Counted from the first letter of the stretch, positions 45,343 through 54,318 are shown. The stretch is 64,000 nucleotides of DNA from Polynucleobacter kasalickyi (GCF_900176405.1 NZ_FWXJ01000001.1:186001-250000); one strand, 5' to 3'. Translations and numbers: made by a program. Notes: generated by a model from the sequence alone, not told the origin.

Positions 45343-45436
45343 AGAGGTCAATAACGAACAGGCTAAGATTGGCCATCTCTTCTATATAAATACTTGCTTC
45401 AAGTATTTTTCAACGGGTTTTTTATGCTAAAAACCC
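45343..45436 (-). promoter_or_regulatory. Structured leader of the nitrate operon
   Basis: Three hairpins lie between the NtrC-like site and nrtA. They are GGGTTTTT/AAAAACCC with a 6-base loop (45415-45436), a perfect 9-bp AAATACTTG/CAAGTATTT with a 3-base loop (45388-45408), and a longer interrupted stem (45343-45380). Leader hairpins control nas operons through NasR/NasT ANTAR proteins in other bacteria. The loop here does not match the ANTAR A1/G4 rule, so the mechanism is undecided. Confidence 0.4.
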
Positions 45437-45445
45437 TTTAAAATA

Positions 45446-45462
45446 TGCACCAATTTAGTGCT
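45446..45462 (-). promoter_or_regulatory. NtrC-like binding site
   Basis: TGCACC-AATTT-AGTGCT matches the NtrC consensus TGCACC-N5-GGTGCA at ten of twelve arm positions. It is about 205 bases upstream of the nrtA start, a normal distance for an NtrC enhancer, and fits nitrogen control of nitrate assimilation. I could not find a convincing sigma-54 box downstream. Confidence 0.5.
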
Positions 45463-45491
45463 ATAACCAGGGGCAAAAGCCACTTATTTGC

Positions 45492-46382
45492 TTAACTAAA
45501 CTTCTTTTCCCATTCCTCAAGTTCCGCCAGTCCGAGAGCTGTATTGTATTGCTTGCCACTCCAAATTTGGGATTGCATCTCTTGTAAATTCTCATGTACT
45601 TTTAAGCTATTTAAGGCTTGTGACATCGCAAAGCCAAAGACACCTCGAGCGAGTCCTGGTCGAATACCAATATCAATCCCAAGGGATTTCATTTCGCTTG
45701 CCTTTAATTGAGAGATGGGCCCACCTACATCAAGGTTATATAGGCATGTTGCGTTGACCTCTGCTTTGATACGACTAATTTTTGCTAAGGTATCCGGATG
45801 GGGTTTTAACTCAACAAAAACTGCATCTGCGCCTTCCGCTATAAAAATCTTTGCCCGCAGAATTGCTTCATCAAGGCCTAAACTTTCTGCACAATCGGTT
45901 CGAGCAATAATCATGAAGCTGGAGTCCACTCGACTTGCAACTGCTGCTTGGATTTGGGAGATGGCCGCTGGACGCTCTAGTACTGTCCTAGCCCCTTCAA
46001 ATTGCGCACATCTTTTTGGGAAAGTTTGATCTTCAATATGTATCCCACTCACGCCGGATGCTTCAAATTCTTCAATCGTACGTTGGATGTTAAAAACTCC
46101 ACCATAACCAGTATCTGCATCACAGATTAACGGCACATTGATGCTGTGTGCAACGCGCCTGGCATGATCAGTCATCAAAGTTAAATCCACTTGGCCAATA
46201 TCCGGCTTGCCGAGAAGGGACGCTGATACTCCGTTACCTGTCATATAGACGGCAGCGAAGCCTGCATTTTCTACTAACTTTGCCCCATAACCATCATAGA
46301 TACCAGGCGCAATTAACGTTTCCTGTTGGGTCATTAAATGACGTAATGCTTGTCTCTTTTGGTGCGCACTGTTTTTGGTCAT
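45492..46382 (-). CDS. Isocitrate lyase/PEP mutase family carboxylate lyase
   Basis: 296 residues with the family's TIM-barrel motifs: LIAPGIYDGYGAKLVENAG, VYMTGNGVSAS, metal ligands D88/D90 in CDADTGYGG, E117 in GIHIEDQ and a K-R-C loop (K123-R124-C125) as catalytic cysteine. The family cleaves substituted malates and citrates (2-methylisocitrate, 2,3-dimethylmalate, oxaloacetate) or acts on phosphonates. It overlaps the LeuD-like gene by four bases. A hydratase followed by such a lyase is the logic of dimethylmaleate or methylaconitate breakdown, so I infer a C-C lyase releasing pyruvate. Substrate unproven. Confidence 0.88.
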   Translation of the reverse strand: MTKNSAHQKRQALRHLMTQQETLIAPGIYDGYGAKLVENAGFAAVYMTGNGVSASLLGKPDIGQVDLTLMTDHARRVAHSINVPLICDADTGYGGVFNIQRTIEEFEASGVSGIHIEDQTFPKRCAQFEGARTVLERPAAISQIQAAVASRVDSSFMIIARTDCAESLGLDEAILRAKIFIAEGADAVFVELKPHPDTLAKISRIKAEVNATCLYNLDVGGPISQLKASEMKSLGIDIGIRPGLARGVFGFAMSQALNSLKVHENLQEMQSQIWSGKQYNTALGLAELEEWEKKFS

Positions 46383-46885
46383 GCTGCAAAATTCCAGTCA
46401 GGGTGTTGATTTAAAAACGGAATGAGTCCACCCATCGAAATGATTTTTAACACTTCTTTTGGTAATAAGCTTGCCTGAATGGTTTGATGGTGATTCGTTT
46501 GCACGATACCAGTTTGTAAATCAATCGTTAGTTCTGCGCCGTCAAGGATTTGACTGGTGTCACATTCAAGGATCGCGAGCCCATTGTTAATCGCATTTCT
46601 GAAAAACTGACGTCCAAATGACGGAGCTAAGATACAGCGAACTTGCATCAGGTGCAATATGGCGATAGCTTGTTCGCGTGAAGAGTTAATGCCAAAGTGT
46701 TCGCCGGCGATAATAATGCCTCCTTGAGCAAGCTTTAATCGCCCACTAAACCCTGAGCTTAACTTTTCAAATGCAATCGTACTGATAAATTGACTATCTT
46801 TACCAGGAGCGTACTTACTAGAACAATGAATATCGGTATTGACATCATCCCCTAATTGAAAAGCCTGTCCATGAATGATGCTCAT
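46379..46885 (-). CDS. LeuD-like small subunit of an aconitase-superfamily hydratase
   Basis: 168 residues, the swivelling domain: GQAFQLGDDVNTDIH, IIIAGEHFGINSSREQA and SFGRQFFRNAINNGLAIL. The start at 46885 forms an ATGA overlap with the LeuC-like stop and has GGAGG upstream. It pairs with the large subunit to make a two-subunit (archaeal-type) isopropylmalate/homoaconitate/dimethylmaleate-type hydratase. The absence of leuA and leuB and the lyase downstream argue against leucine synthesis. Confidence 0.88.
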   Translation of the reverse strand: MSIIHGQAFQLGDDVNTDIHCSSKYAPGKDSQFISTIAFEKLSSGFSGRLKLAQGGIIIAGEHFGINSSREQAIAILHLMQVRCILAPSFGRQFFRNAINNGLAILECDTSQILDGAELTIDLQTGIVQTNHHQTIQASLLPKEVLKIISMGGLIPFLNQHPDWNFAA

Positions 46886-48165
46886 GCTACCGCCCTCCAT
46901 GAACCACCTTCAATGGTTCGCGGATCGGTAATAAAACCGGTTAGGGCAGACGCTGCCACTGTGGCGGCAGATCCTAGCCAAATGTCTGCATTAGGATTCA
47001 CTAAGCGACCTTTAAAATTTCTATTGGCAGTGGAGATGACCACCTCATGATCGCCAGGGACTAAATGATTCGTAATGCCTACGCAAGTTCCACAACCAGC
47101 AGCTTCGAAAGAGGCACCGGCCATCGTGAAAATTTCAATTAATCCTTCTCGTAGCGCGGCTAAATAAATCTGCCGAGAAGCAGGGGTAATAATCATGCGA
47201 ACTCCCGCGGCAATTTTTTTGCCTTTTAAAATAGCTGCGGCTTGACGAATATCATCCAAACGACCATTGGTGCAGGTACCAATTAACGCAAACTGAATTT
47301 TTTGTTGAACAATTTCATTGACGCCAACAATGTCATCCACAGCATGTTTTCTAGCAACCTGAGGAACTAAGTCGCTGATATTCATTCGAAATTCTTGCTC
47401 GTAGTGTGCATCGGCATCGGCAAACACCGGTTGCGGTGTTTGAGCACCATGGGCGTGTAACCAATCAATCGTTTTTTGATCAGCTTCTAAAATAGCCGCT
47501 TTGGCACCTAACTCGGCTGCATGGTTGCACAGAGTCATCCGGTCATCAATATCCATCGCACTCACTGCACTACCAACGTATTCAATCGCTTTGTAATTGA
47601 GACCCTCGGCTTTAAATTTGCCAAGCATCTGTAAAGTGATATCTTTGGCCCATACTCCAGGTTGAAGTTGGCCATCTAAGTGGACTTTGACGGTTTCTGG
47701 CGCTCTTAACCAGATTTTGCCGCTAGCCATTACACCGACGACATCGCTACCTTCAATGCCAGTACCAAAAGCGTTAAAAGCGCCATACGTCGTGGAGTGC
47801 GTGTCAGTACCAACGATTAAATTACCGCTGGTGAGATGACCACCTTCGGGTAATACTTGGTGACAAATGCCATCACCAATATCGTATAAGTGAGTGCCAG
47901 CTTGCTTTGAAAAGTTGCGCATTAATTGATGCGTTTGGGCAGCTTCTTCATGGGGTGGTGGTGAATAGTGATCTAACACCATTGCCGTGTTTTTAGCAAA
48001 GTTTAAAGAGGGCTTATCTAATTTTTTCATGACTTGCATGGCATTGCCAGCACGCGTATCCGTGACCATGGCAAAGTCCACATTGCAAACAACGACGTCA
48101 CCAGCTTTTACTTGTGAAACTCCGGCATGCGATGCTAAGATTTTTTCAGAGATTGTTGAACCCAT
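46882..48165 (-). CDS. LeuC-like large subunit of an aconitase-superfamily hydratase
   Basis: 427 residues. [4Fe-4S] cysteines are in GTCTNGRLDD and GCGTCVG; GTDTHSTTYGAFNAFGTGIEGSD is the conserved family block. The size is the compact archaeal-type LeuC rather than the roughly 470-residue bacterial LeuC. Together with the small subunit it would hydrate or isomerise an unsaturated dicarboxylate. Two Bug receptors precede it, the nearest 20 bases upstream, suggesting the substrate is imported. Dimethylmaleate hydratase (DmdAB) is one attractive match; a methylaconitate-type substrate is another. Confidence 0.88.
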   Translation of the reverse strand: MGSTISEKILASHAGVSQVKAGDVVVCNVDFAMVTDTRAGNAMQVMKKLDKPSLNFAKNTAMVLDHYSPPPHEEAAQTHQLMRNFSKQAGTHLYDIGDGICHQVLPEGGHLTSGNLIVGTDTHSTTYGAFNAFGTGIEGSDVVGVMASGKIWLRAPETVKVHLDGQLQPGVWAKDITLQMLGKFKAEGLNYKAIEYVGSAVSAMDIDDRMTLCNHAAELGAKAAILEADQKTIDWLHAHGAQTPQPVFADADAHYEQEFRMNISDLVPQVARKHAVDDIVGVNEIVQQKIQFALIGTCTNGRLDDIRQAAAILKGKKIAAGVRMIITPASRQIYLAALREGLIEIFTMAGASFEAAGCGTCVGITNHLVPGDHEVVISTANRNFKGRLVNPNADIWLGSAATVAASALTGFITDPRTIEGGSWRAVA

Positions 48166-48185
48166 ATGGCTACCTTCTTAAATGA

Positions 48186-49163
48186 TTATTTTTCCCACTG
48201 AATATTACTGATAATTTTGCCCCAGGTCTCAAACTCTGACTTGGTGTAGGCGGCTAACTCATTGGGCGTTGAAGGCGCAGGTTCTACACCAATATTCCTC
48301 AATTTTTCAGCAGTGCTAGGATCTTTCAGGGTGGCGACTAATGCTTGATTTAATTTGTTTTGTATGTCGGTTGGTATTTTTGCTGGGCCAATAAAAGCGT
48401 ACCAGTTCTGTGCTTGATAGCCAGGGTAGCCTTGTTCAGCAACCGTGGGAACAGTCGGTAAAGAATCAGCTCGTTTTACTCCGGAAGTCGCTAAGGCGCG
48501 GAGTTTACCAGCCTCAATGAAAGGAATGGCAGTGGGCGTACTAGCAAAAATTGCCACGATATTTCCACCTAATAAATCATTCATCGCCGGGCCACCACCC
48601 TTATAGTTCACATGCTGAGCATTCATGCCAGAACGAACTTTTAATAATTCACCCGCCAGATGTCCAGTGCTACCTTGCCCCGATGAACCAAAAGTAATAA
48701 AACTACCCGCTTTCTTACCTGCATCGACAAAGTCTTTAAAAGTTTTAATCGGTGAATCAGCCTTCACCACAAGCACGTTTGGAAACACGACTCCTTGCGA
48801 TAAAAATGTAAAGTCTTTTAAAGGATTGAAATTGGTACCACCTGGCATATGAGGATTAATGGCTAGGGAACCAATGGTGGTGAGCGCAATGTTGTATCCG
48901 TCAGGCGGGAGCTTCATTAAATAGTCACTGGCAAGGTTACCCCCGGCACCAGGCTTATTATCAATAATGACGGTTTGCCCAAGAATTTCCGACAACTTGG
49001 GTACCAATACTCTTGCGGTCGTATCCGAGCCGCCACCTGCAGCAAAACCAATAATAATGTGAACTGGCTTATTCGGAAAATTTTTAGCATCTTGGGCATT
49101 GCCCAAGGTGGGTAAGAGACTCAGTGTGGCGATAACTAGGCTAGAAATACTAACTTTTTGCAT
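48186..49163 (-). CDS. Bug/TctC family receptor, second copy
   Basis: 325 residues with a signal peptide ending in LGNAQD and Bug landmarks NFPNKPVHIIIGFAAGGGSDTTARVL, VIIDNKPGAGGN, NYKGGGPAMNDLLGGN and VPTVAEQGYPGY. A 20-base gap to the LeuC-like gene puts it in the hydratase-lyase operon, so it probably binds the acid that operon degrades. No TctAB is present. Confidence 0.92.
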   Translation of the reverse strand: MQKVSISSLVIATLSLLPTLGNAQDAKNFPNKPVHIIIGFAAGGGSDTTARVLVPKLSEILGQTVIIDNKPGAGGNLASDYLMKLPPDGYNIALTTIGSLAINPHMPGGTNFNPLKDFTFLSQGVVFPNVLVVKADSPIKTFKDFVDAGKKAGSFITFGSSGQGSTGHLAGELLKVRSGMNAQHVNYKGGGPAMNDLLGGNIVAIFASTPTAIPFIEAGKLRALATSGVKRADSLPTVPTVAEQGYPGYQAQNWYAFIGPAKIPTDIQNKLNQALVATLKDPSTAEKLRNIGVEPAPSTPNELAAYTKSEFETWGKIISNIQWEK

Positions 49164-49209
49164 AGAAAAACCTTTCAGAATCTTTTGCGATTAATTGTTA
49201 TTTCAGGAC

Positions 49210-50178
49210 TTAATTGAGCTTGATATTGGATTTTTTCGCAATATCTTTCCAACGACCAATATCGACTAAGAATAATTTTTTAAAATCGTCTTGATTAAGA
49301 GGAGCCATATTGATGCCAGCCTTTGTAAAGCTATCTTTTACACTTTGTTGGCTTAATACCTTTAAGGTTGCTTCACTAATTTTTTTCTGCATTTCAATTG
49401 GTGTGCTTGCAGGCATAAAAATACCTTGCCAGAGAGTAATCTCATAATCTTTCACACCAGATTCTTGCATCGTTGGGACTTCTGGTGTTCCTGAAAAACG
49501 TTCTTTACTCGTTACTGCAAGGGCGCGCATCTTGCCACCGCGATATTGAGCTAGGCCCACCGGCATGCCGGCAAAATAATAATCAATTTGGCCACCAATG
49601 GTATCGGTGGCAGCTGGTGCGCCACCTTTATAAGGGACGTGAATCGTATTTAAACCAGCAAGCACATTAAACATTTCACCAGCCATATGATCTGAGTTAC
49701 CAATGCCTGAAGAAGCGTAAGTTAACTTACCTGGCTCTTTTTTTGCAGCGGCAATAATTTCCCCCACATTTTTATAAGGCGAATTCGCACCAACAACTAA
49801 AATATGTGGTGTAGCAGAAAATCCCACAATTGGAATTAAGTCTTTAGTGCCATTAAAGGGTAAGGCTGTATTGAGAGCAACACTAATCGCAAGACCATTT
49901 TGTGCAATCAAGATGGTGCTACCATCACCAGCACTTTTTGCTGTTGCATCGGCGGCAATATTTCCCGCTGCACCGCCACGATTTTCTACGATAACATTTT
50001 GTTTGAGTTCATCACCTAAGGCTTGACTCACAATTCTTGCTGCAATATCCGTAGAACTTCCTGCGACATAGCCGACATACGCTCTAATTGTTTTATTGTC
50101 ATTAGCTTGTGCTTGAATACTGAAGCCTGAGCTGATGGAGATGGCGAGTAAAAACCGATTAATCAATTGACGAGTCAT
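49210..50178 (-). CDS. Bug/TctC family receptor, third copy
   Basis: 322 residues, GGAGATATAC before the ATG. The signal peptide is FLLAISISSGFSIQAQA, followed by YVGYVAGSSTDIAARIVSQALGDELKQN, VIVENRGGAAGNIAAD, VPYKGGAPAATDTIGGQ and GTPEVPTMQESG. The common P-F-x-x-G-G motif reads YVAGSSTD here, a divergent ligand loop. It is 46 bases upstream of the second receptor, so two different Bugs would serve one operon. Confidence 0.9.
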   Translation of the reverse strand: MTRQLINRFLLAISISSGFSIQAQANDNKTIRAYVGYVAGSSTDIAARIVSQALGDELKQNVIVENRGGAAGNIAADATAKSAGDGSTILIAQNGLAISVALNTALPFNGTKDLIPIVGFSATPHILVVGANSPYKNVGEIIAAAKKEPGKLTYASSGIGNSDHMAGEMFNVLAGLNTIHVPYKGGAPAATDTIGGQIDYYFAGMPVGLAQYRGGKMRALAVTSKERFSGTPEVPTMQESGVKDYEITLWQGIFMPASTPIEMQKKISEATLKVLSQQSVKDSFTKAGINMAPLNQDDFKKLFLVDIGRWKDIAKKSNIKLN

Positions 50179-50280
50179 GTATATCTCCAGTTAAAAGTCT
50201 TATGTTGTAATCACTGAGTGATTCTTATCCCCAACAGTCCAAAGACGTCGAAGTAATTTATATACTTATTCTAATCGCAA

Positions 50281-50305
50281 AACACCTGCCAATTGAGCAA
50301 GTGTT
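50281..50305 (-). terminator. Probable terminator of the Ldh-Bug operon
   Basis: On the minus strand a 9-bp stem (AACACTTGC with GCAGGTGTT, one G-T pair) with a 7-base loop is followed by four T. It lies about 25 bases past the stop of the fourth Bug gene. Confidence 0.5.
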
Positions 50306-50328
50306 CGCGGGTTTATTTTCTTGAAAAA

Positions 50329-51318
50329 TTAATCTAAGCTAATCCCACCATCTTTGATGATTTTTCTCATGCGATTAAAGCCATCTTTATTTGCCTGATT
50401 ATATGCAGCTTGACCGGTTGGCACGAGTTCAAAGCCTTGAGCGATTATTTGCTCTTTCATTTTTGGGTCTTTGAGAACTTGTGTAATAGCATCGTTGAGC
50501 TTGTTGATCACGTCATTGGGGGTGCCTTTGGGTGCAACAAGTGCTGCCCATGCCATTAATTCATAGCCAGGTACTGTCTCAGCGACAGTTGGTACATCCG
50601 GTAACAATAGTGATCTTTTTGAGCTAGTAATCGCAATCGCTTTGAGTTTGCCTGCTTTAATATGGGGTAACACAACCGCTAAGGCACTAATCATCATCGG
50701 TACTTGACCTGCCATTACATCCGTGACTGGAGCCGCAGCTCCCTTGTAGGGGATGTGAACTAAAGGAGCGCCAGTCATCTGTCGCAACATTTCCATCCCA
50801 ATATGCTGGGGTGAACCGTTGCCACCCGAGGCATAGTCCAGCTTTCCGGGGTTTGCTTTAGCGTATTCAATCAGTTGTTTAATGTTGTTCGGCTTAAAGT
50901 TAGGATTCGCCACTAAGACGAAAGTAATACCAGCGATTTGCGAAATTCCAGTAAAGCTAGTGAGTGGGTCATAGTCCACCTTTTTATATAGGTTCGGGAC
51001 CATATTTAAGATGCTGTCATTAAAGGCGCCAAGGACGTAACCATCCGGGTTTGCTTGGGCAACTTTATTGGCACCAATCAAACCAGCACCACCGGTAATA
51101 TTTTCGATAATCATCGACTGCCCTAAGACTTCAGACATCTTTTGACTGAACGGACGCATCAGAACATCTACCGCAGATCCTGCTTGTAATGGCATCGTTA
51201 CCTGAATCGTGTGGTTCGGGTAATTCGATTGGGCAAATACCATCCCTGACAAGATACTACTCGTCAAAAGTAAGTTTTGTAATATCTGAGTTGACCTACG
51301 ATAGAGTTTTGTCTGCAT
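50329..51318 (-). CDS. Bug/TctC family receptor, fourth copy
   Basis: 329 residues from ATG 51318 (MQTKLYRRS) with AAGGA four bases upstream; a longer in-frame start would run into the upstream gene and adds no signal peptide. The signal is NLLLTSSILSGMVFAQ. Bug landmarks are NHTIQVTMPLQAGSAVDVLMRPF, IIENITGGAGLIG, NPDGYVLG, IPYKGAAAPVTDVMAGQVP and LPDVPTVAETVPGY. It starts one base after the Ldh-family stop, so it belongs to the sugar-acid operon under the GntR regulator. Confidence 0.92.
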   Translation of the reverse strand: MQTKLYRRSTQILQNLLLTSSILSGMVFAQSNYPNHTIQVTMPLQAGSAVDVLMRPFSQKMSEVLGQSMIIENITGGAGLIGANKVAQANPDGYVLGAFNDSILNMVPNLYKKVDYDPLTSFTGISQIAGITFVLVANPNFKPNNIKQLIEYAKANPGKLDYASGGNGSPQHIGMEMLRQMTGAPLVHIPYKGAAAPVTDVMAGQVPMMISALAVVLPHIKAGKLKAIAITSSKRSLLLPDVPTVAETVPGYELMAWAALVAPKGTPNDVINKLNDAITQVLKDPKMKEQIIAQGFELVPTGQAAYNQANKDGFNRMRKIIKDGGISLD

Positions 51319-51319
51319 T

Positions 51320-52375
51320 TTATCCTTCCAACGGCGCAACGCCAGCCAGTTTGGCTGTTTCTTGTAAAGCTTTAAACAAGTTATCTGGAATCGGAATGCC
51401 AGCAGCGGTCCGTTTTGCTTTTGATTTAGCAATGCCGTCACCGGGGACTCGAATTTCGCTCACTCCTGGCAGTTTTTGTGAACCTTTGATTTCAGTCACC
51501 AAGCGAGTTGCATCTTGGACAAGATGTTCCGTACCACCCAAGAAATCAGGATTGATCGCCACGATCGTTTGACCAGTATTGGTGACCGCTTTGGAATCCG
51601 CATTAAAGTCGACTAACTCAGAACCGACCGCTGCACCGTTCATACAGCCTGCTAACAAAGCAATCATCAGGGAAAGACCGTAACCTTTGTATTCACCAAT
51701 AGGTACTAACATCCCCTCATGGGATCTATTCGGATCGGTGAGTGGATTCCCTTGTTTATCGATCATCCAACCAACCGGCATTTCTTCACCTTGTTGCGCT
51801 TTCATTTTGACTTTGCCATAAGCTGCAACCGTTGTCGCCATGTCAAGGAGAACGGGTGGTTTGCCTGCACCCATTGGCACTGAAATAGCGATTGGATTAG
51901 TGGAAAGTAACATATCAATACCACCCCAAGGTGCCATATGATTAGCACTGCCAACCGCTAGATACATCCCGACTAAACCAGCTTCTGCGACTAAGTTCGT
52001 ATACATTGAGCCGGCTCCAGCATGGTTGCCATAGCAACAGCCAACCCAACCAATGCCGTTTTTCTTAGCTTTTTCGATCGCTAACTCGGTACAGCGATGC
52101 ATAATTAAATGGCCCATCGCGTTATCGCCATGTAAGAGAGCAATGGACGGCGCATCTTTTAATAACTTCATCTGTGGATGGAGGTTAATGCCACCTTCTA
52201 CAATCCGTTTTGAGTATTGGGGTAAGCGAAAAATACCATGGCCATCAGCACCTGATAAATCGGCTGTGACCATTAATTCTGCGATGATTTTTGCATCGGC
52301 TGCAGGCATACCAAGTCCTACATAGACGCGTGTGATAAATTCTTCTGCTTGTTGTGCTGTTATTGTGTGACTCAT
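51320..52375 (-). CDS. Ldh-family (malate/L-lactate/ureidoglycolate-type) dehydrogenase
   Basis: 351 residues of the Ldh_2 family, unrelated to classical lactate dehydrogenase. Visible are ADLSGADGHGIFRLPQY (catalytic histidine region), GWVGCCYGNHAGAGSMY, MAPWGGIDMLLSTNPIAISVP and the NAD contact GEYKGYGLSLMIALLAG. Members oxidise 2-hydroxy acids or reduce 2-keto acids. It overlaps the enolase-superfamily gene by four bases and precedes a Bug receptor, so its substrate is probably the hydroxy or keto acid made by that dehydratase. Confidence 0.87.
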   Translation of the reverse strand: MSHTITAQQAEEFITRVYVGLGMPAADAKIIAELMVTADLSGADGHGIFRLPQYSKRIVEGGINLHPQMKLLKDAPSIALLHGDNAMGHLIMHRCTELAIEKAKKNGIGWVGCCYGNHAGAGSMYTNLVAEAGLVGMYLAVGSANHMAPWGGIDMLLSTNPIAISVPMGAGKPPVLLDMATTVAAYGKVKMKAQQGEEMPVGWMIDKQGNPLTDPNRSHEGMLVPIGEYKGYGLSLMIALLAGCMNGAAVGSELVDFNADSKAVTNTGQTIVAINPDFLGGTEHLVQDATRLVTEIKGSQKLPGVSEIRVPGDGIAKSKAKRTAAGIPIPDNLFKALQETAKLAGVAPLEG

Positions 52376-53505
52376 TTAATTTTTACCCATGATTGTCCGT
52401 TGCTATATTTTTTTATTGCTACTTCATCAAAATGAAAGCCTAAGCCAGGAGTTTGATGCAGCATTAAATCGCCGTTGTTAAAGTCTAACTGACGGCTAAT
52501 TAATCTTCTAAAGTTTAATACTTGATCATCTGTAAAGTATTCTACAAATCTTGCATTGGGGGTTGCTGCCACTAGTGGTGCGTGTAAGTCATGAAACCAG
52601 TGTGGACTTACCGTGACCCCTTTGGCACTTGCATAAGCTGCAATCCTGCGCCATTCGCTAATGCCACCACAAACTGCAGCATCGGTTTGTAGTATTTCGC
52701 AACCCTGCGCTTCAATCAACTCCCGAAAGCGCCAACGACCTACTTCAATTTCTCCGGTGGCAACCGTAATAGACGTTCTAGCAGCTAGTCTGGCGTGTAA
52801 GTCGATGGCATCTGGAGAGAAAGGCTCCTCAATCCAATAAGGGTTATATTGCTCAAAGCGTTTGATATATTCCATCGCTGTTGGTAAGTCTGCCCAGGCA
52901 TTATTAGCATCCATTGTCACTAAAATATCTTCGCCGACGGCGTCTCTGACCGCTGCCAAGCGCTCTTCCTCTTGGGCTGGTGATAAGCGTCCGGTTTTCA
53001 TTTTGACGGCTTTAAAGCCAAGGGCAACATAGGCTTCCATCTCTTTCGCTAGCAAAGCTGGAGTTTTGCCGTCAACATAATAACCACCACTTGCGTATGC
53101 TGGCACTTTATCTAAAGTGACGGCTCCTAAATATTCATGCAACGGTAATTTTGCCATTTGGGCATTTAGATCCCACATGGCATTATCTAAAATGGAAATA
53201 CCGCGCATGACCGAGCCTGAACGACCTTGCAGAATTGCTTCAGCATACATTTCTTGCCATAAGCCTTCAGTGCGGTGACTGTTCTGACCAATTAGTTTTG
53301 GCGCTAATAACTCTTCAACAGCAACGCGTGCGATAGATCCCGCACCACTGCCAACATAACAAAAACCAATACCTTCAACACCGACGCTATTTCTAACTTT
53401 GACCAAACAATAATGTCGTTCCGTAACTGTTCTGGTAGAAAAGGAAGTTACTTTATCTAAAGGTACTGCAACATTCATCACTTCAATGGACTCAATGATC
53501 GACAT
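52372..53505 (-). CDS. Mandelate racemase/muconate-lactonising family (enolase superfamily) enzyme
   Basis: 377 residues with GGAGACC before the ATG. Active-site elements are AVKMKTGR (K-x-K), VTMDANNAW, WIEEPFSPD, VATGEIEVGRWRF and the C-terminal VSPHWFHDLHAPL with the acid-base histidine. A KxK lysine plus a C-terminal His-Asp type dyad is typical of the mandelate racemase subgroup, which includes many sugar-acid dehydratases. A dehydratase of an aldonic or aldaric acid fits the lactonase, dehydrogenase and receptor around it. Confidence 0.87.
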   Translation of the reverse strand: MSIIESIEVMNVAVPLDKVTSFSTRTVTERHYCLVKVRNSVGVEGIGFCYVGSGAGSIARVAVEELLAPKLIGQNSHRTEGLWQEMYAEAILQGRSGSVMRGISILDNAMWDLNAQMAKLPLHEYLGAVTLDKVPAYASGGYYVDGKTPALLAKEMEAYVALGFKAVKMKTGRLSPAQEEERLAAVRDAVGEDILVTMDANNAWADLPTAMEYIKRFEQYNPYWIEEPFSPDAIDLHARLAARTSITVATGEIEVGRWRFRELIEAQGCEILQTDAAVCGGISEWRRIAAYASAKGVTVSPHWFHDLHAPLVAATPNARFVEYFTDDQVLNFRRLISRQLDFNNGDLMLHQTPGLGFHFDEVAIKKYSNGQSWVKIK

Positions 53506-53531
53506 AAAGGGTCTCCAGGTATTGAATTTCG

Positions 53532-54278
53532 TTAATTATTTTCCGTGTTTGAACTTCTTAAACTCATCTTAAACGTGTATCGATGTTCAGGATGTTGCGT
53601 CAAGGTTACCTCAAATGGTTGCCCATCTTTATCGTAATATTTTCTCACGACCACTAAACAGGGTGAACCCACTTCGACGCCTAATAAATCAGCATGTAGC
53701 TTTGAAAAAGTGGAAGCATAAATTTCAACATCTGCTTTTGCCATACTGACACCATACTCTTCTTCAATCTGAGCATAAACCATATGTTGGCCATGGTTTT
53801 TATTTTGGGTTAACTTGGCGAATTGTTGAAGAATATAAATATCTGTCCAAGCTAATCGCAAATTAGACTCTTCCTCTAGTCGCACGGCACCAATGTGATA
53901 CCAAGCTGAGCCGATGGGCGCATCTAATAATTTTTGTAGTTGTACATCACATTCAACATATTCTTCGATGTGATTTTTACGATAGGTATTGCGAGGATAA
54001 TTTAGGATCTCTCCTAAAGAGTTGAAACTTTGACTAAATTTTCTGGGGGATGAGGTTGAAATCACCCGGGTTGCAGCACCTTGTTGACGGTGTATATAGC
54101 CCGCTTCTTGGAGGTGTTGCAAGGCATGTCGAATGGTTTGCCGACTGACCTGCAGCATTTCACATAACTGCGCTTCAGAGGGTAAGTTGTCTCCTACCGC
54201 CCAAACGCCTGACTGTATCTTTGTAAGTAAGTCTTTTGAGGCTTTTTTATACAGTACAGGGCGTTTAGAACTTTCCAT
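53532..54278 (-). CDS. GntR/HutC family transcriptional regulator
   Basis: 248 residues. The N-terminal winged helix-turn-helix covers about residues 8-75 (LYKKASKDLLTKIQSGVWAVGDNLPSEAQLCEMLQVSRQTIRHALQHLQEAGYIHRQQGAATRV). The C-terminal UTRA ligand domain covers about 95-240 (IGAVRLEEESNLRLAWTDIYI, VVRKYYDKDGQPFEVTLTQHP). Such repressors leave DNA when they bind a pathway metabolite. The likely targets are the paired palindromes near the SMP-30 promoter and the operon downstream of itself. Confidence 0.92.
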   Translation of the reverse strand: MESSKRPVLYKKASKDLLTKIQSGVWAVGDNLPSEAQLCEMLQVSRQTIRHALQHLQEAGYIHRQQGAATRVISTSSPRKFSQSFNSLGEILNYPRNTYRKNHIEEYVECDVQLQKLLDAPIGSAWYHIGAVRLEEESNLRLAWTDIYILQQFAKLTQNKNHGQHMVYAQIEEEYGVSMAKADVEIYASTFSKLHADLLGVEVGSPCLVVVRKYYDKDGQPFEVTLTQHPEHRYTFKMSLRSSNTENN

Positions 54279-54318
54279 CTAGCTAACTTTTATTTGTTGT
54301 TTGTATCAAGGCGACTGA

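Noticed and set aside
45388-45436. ANTAR (NasR/NasT) tandem hairpin target in the nitrate leader
   Set aside because: The hairpins exist, but the 6-base loop read on the minus strand (AGCATA) lacks G at position 4, the other loop is only three bases, and no T-tract terminator follows.
45241-45445. Sigma-54 promoter for the nitrate operon
   Set aside because: Several partial GG/GC matches occur, but none has both boxes with the correct 10-base interval.
46379-48165. LeuCD as the leucine biosynthesis isomerase
   Set aside because: No leuA or leuB nearby, compact archaeal-type large subunit, and co-operonic lyase and receptors point to catabolism. Kept as fallback only.
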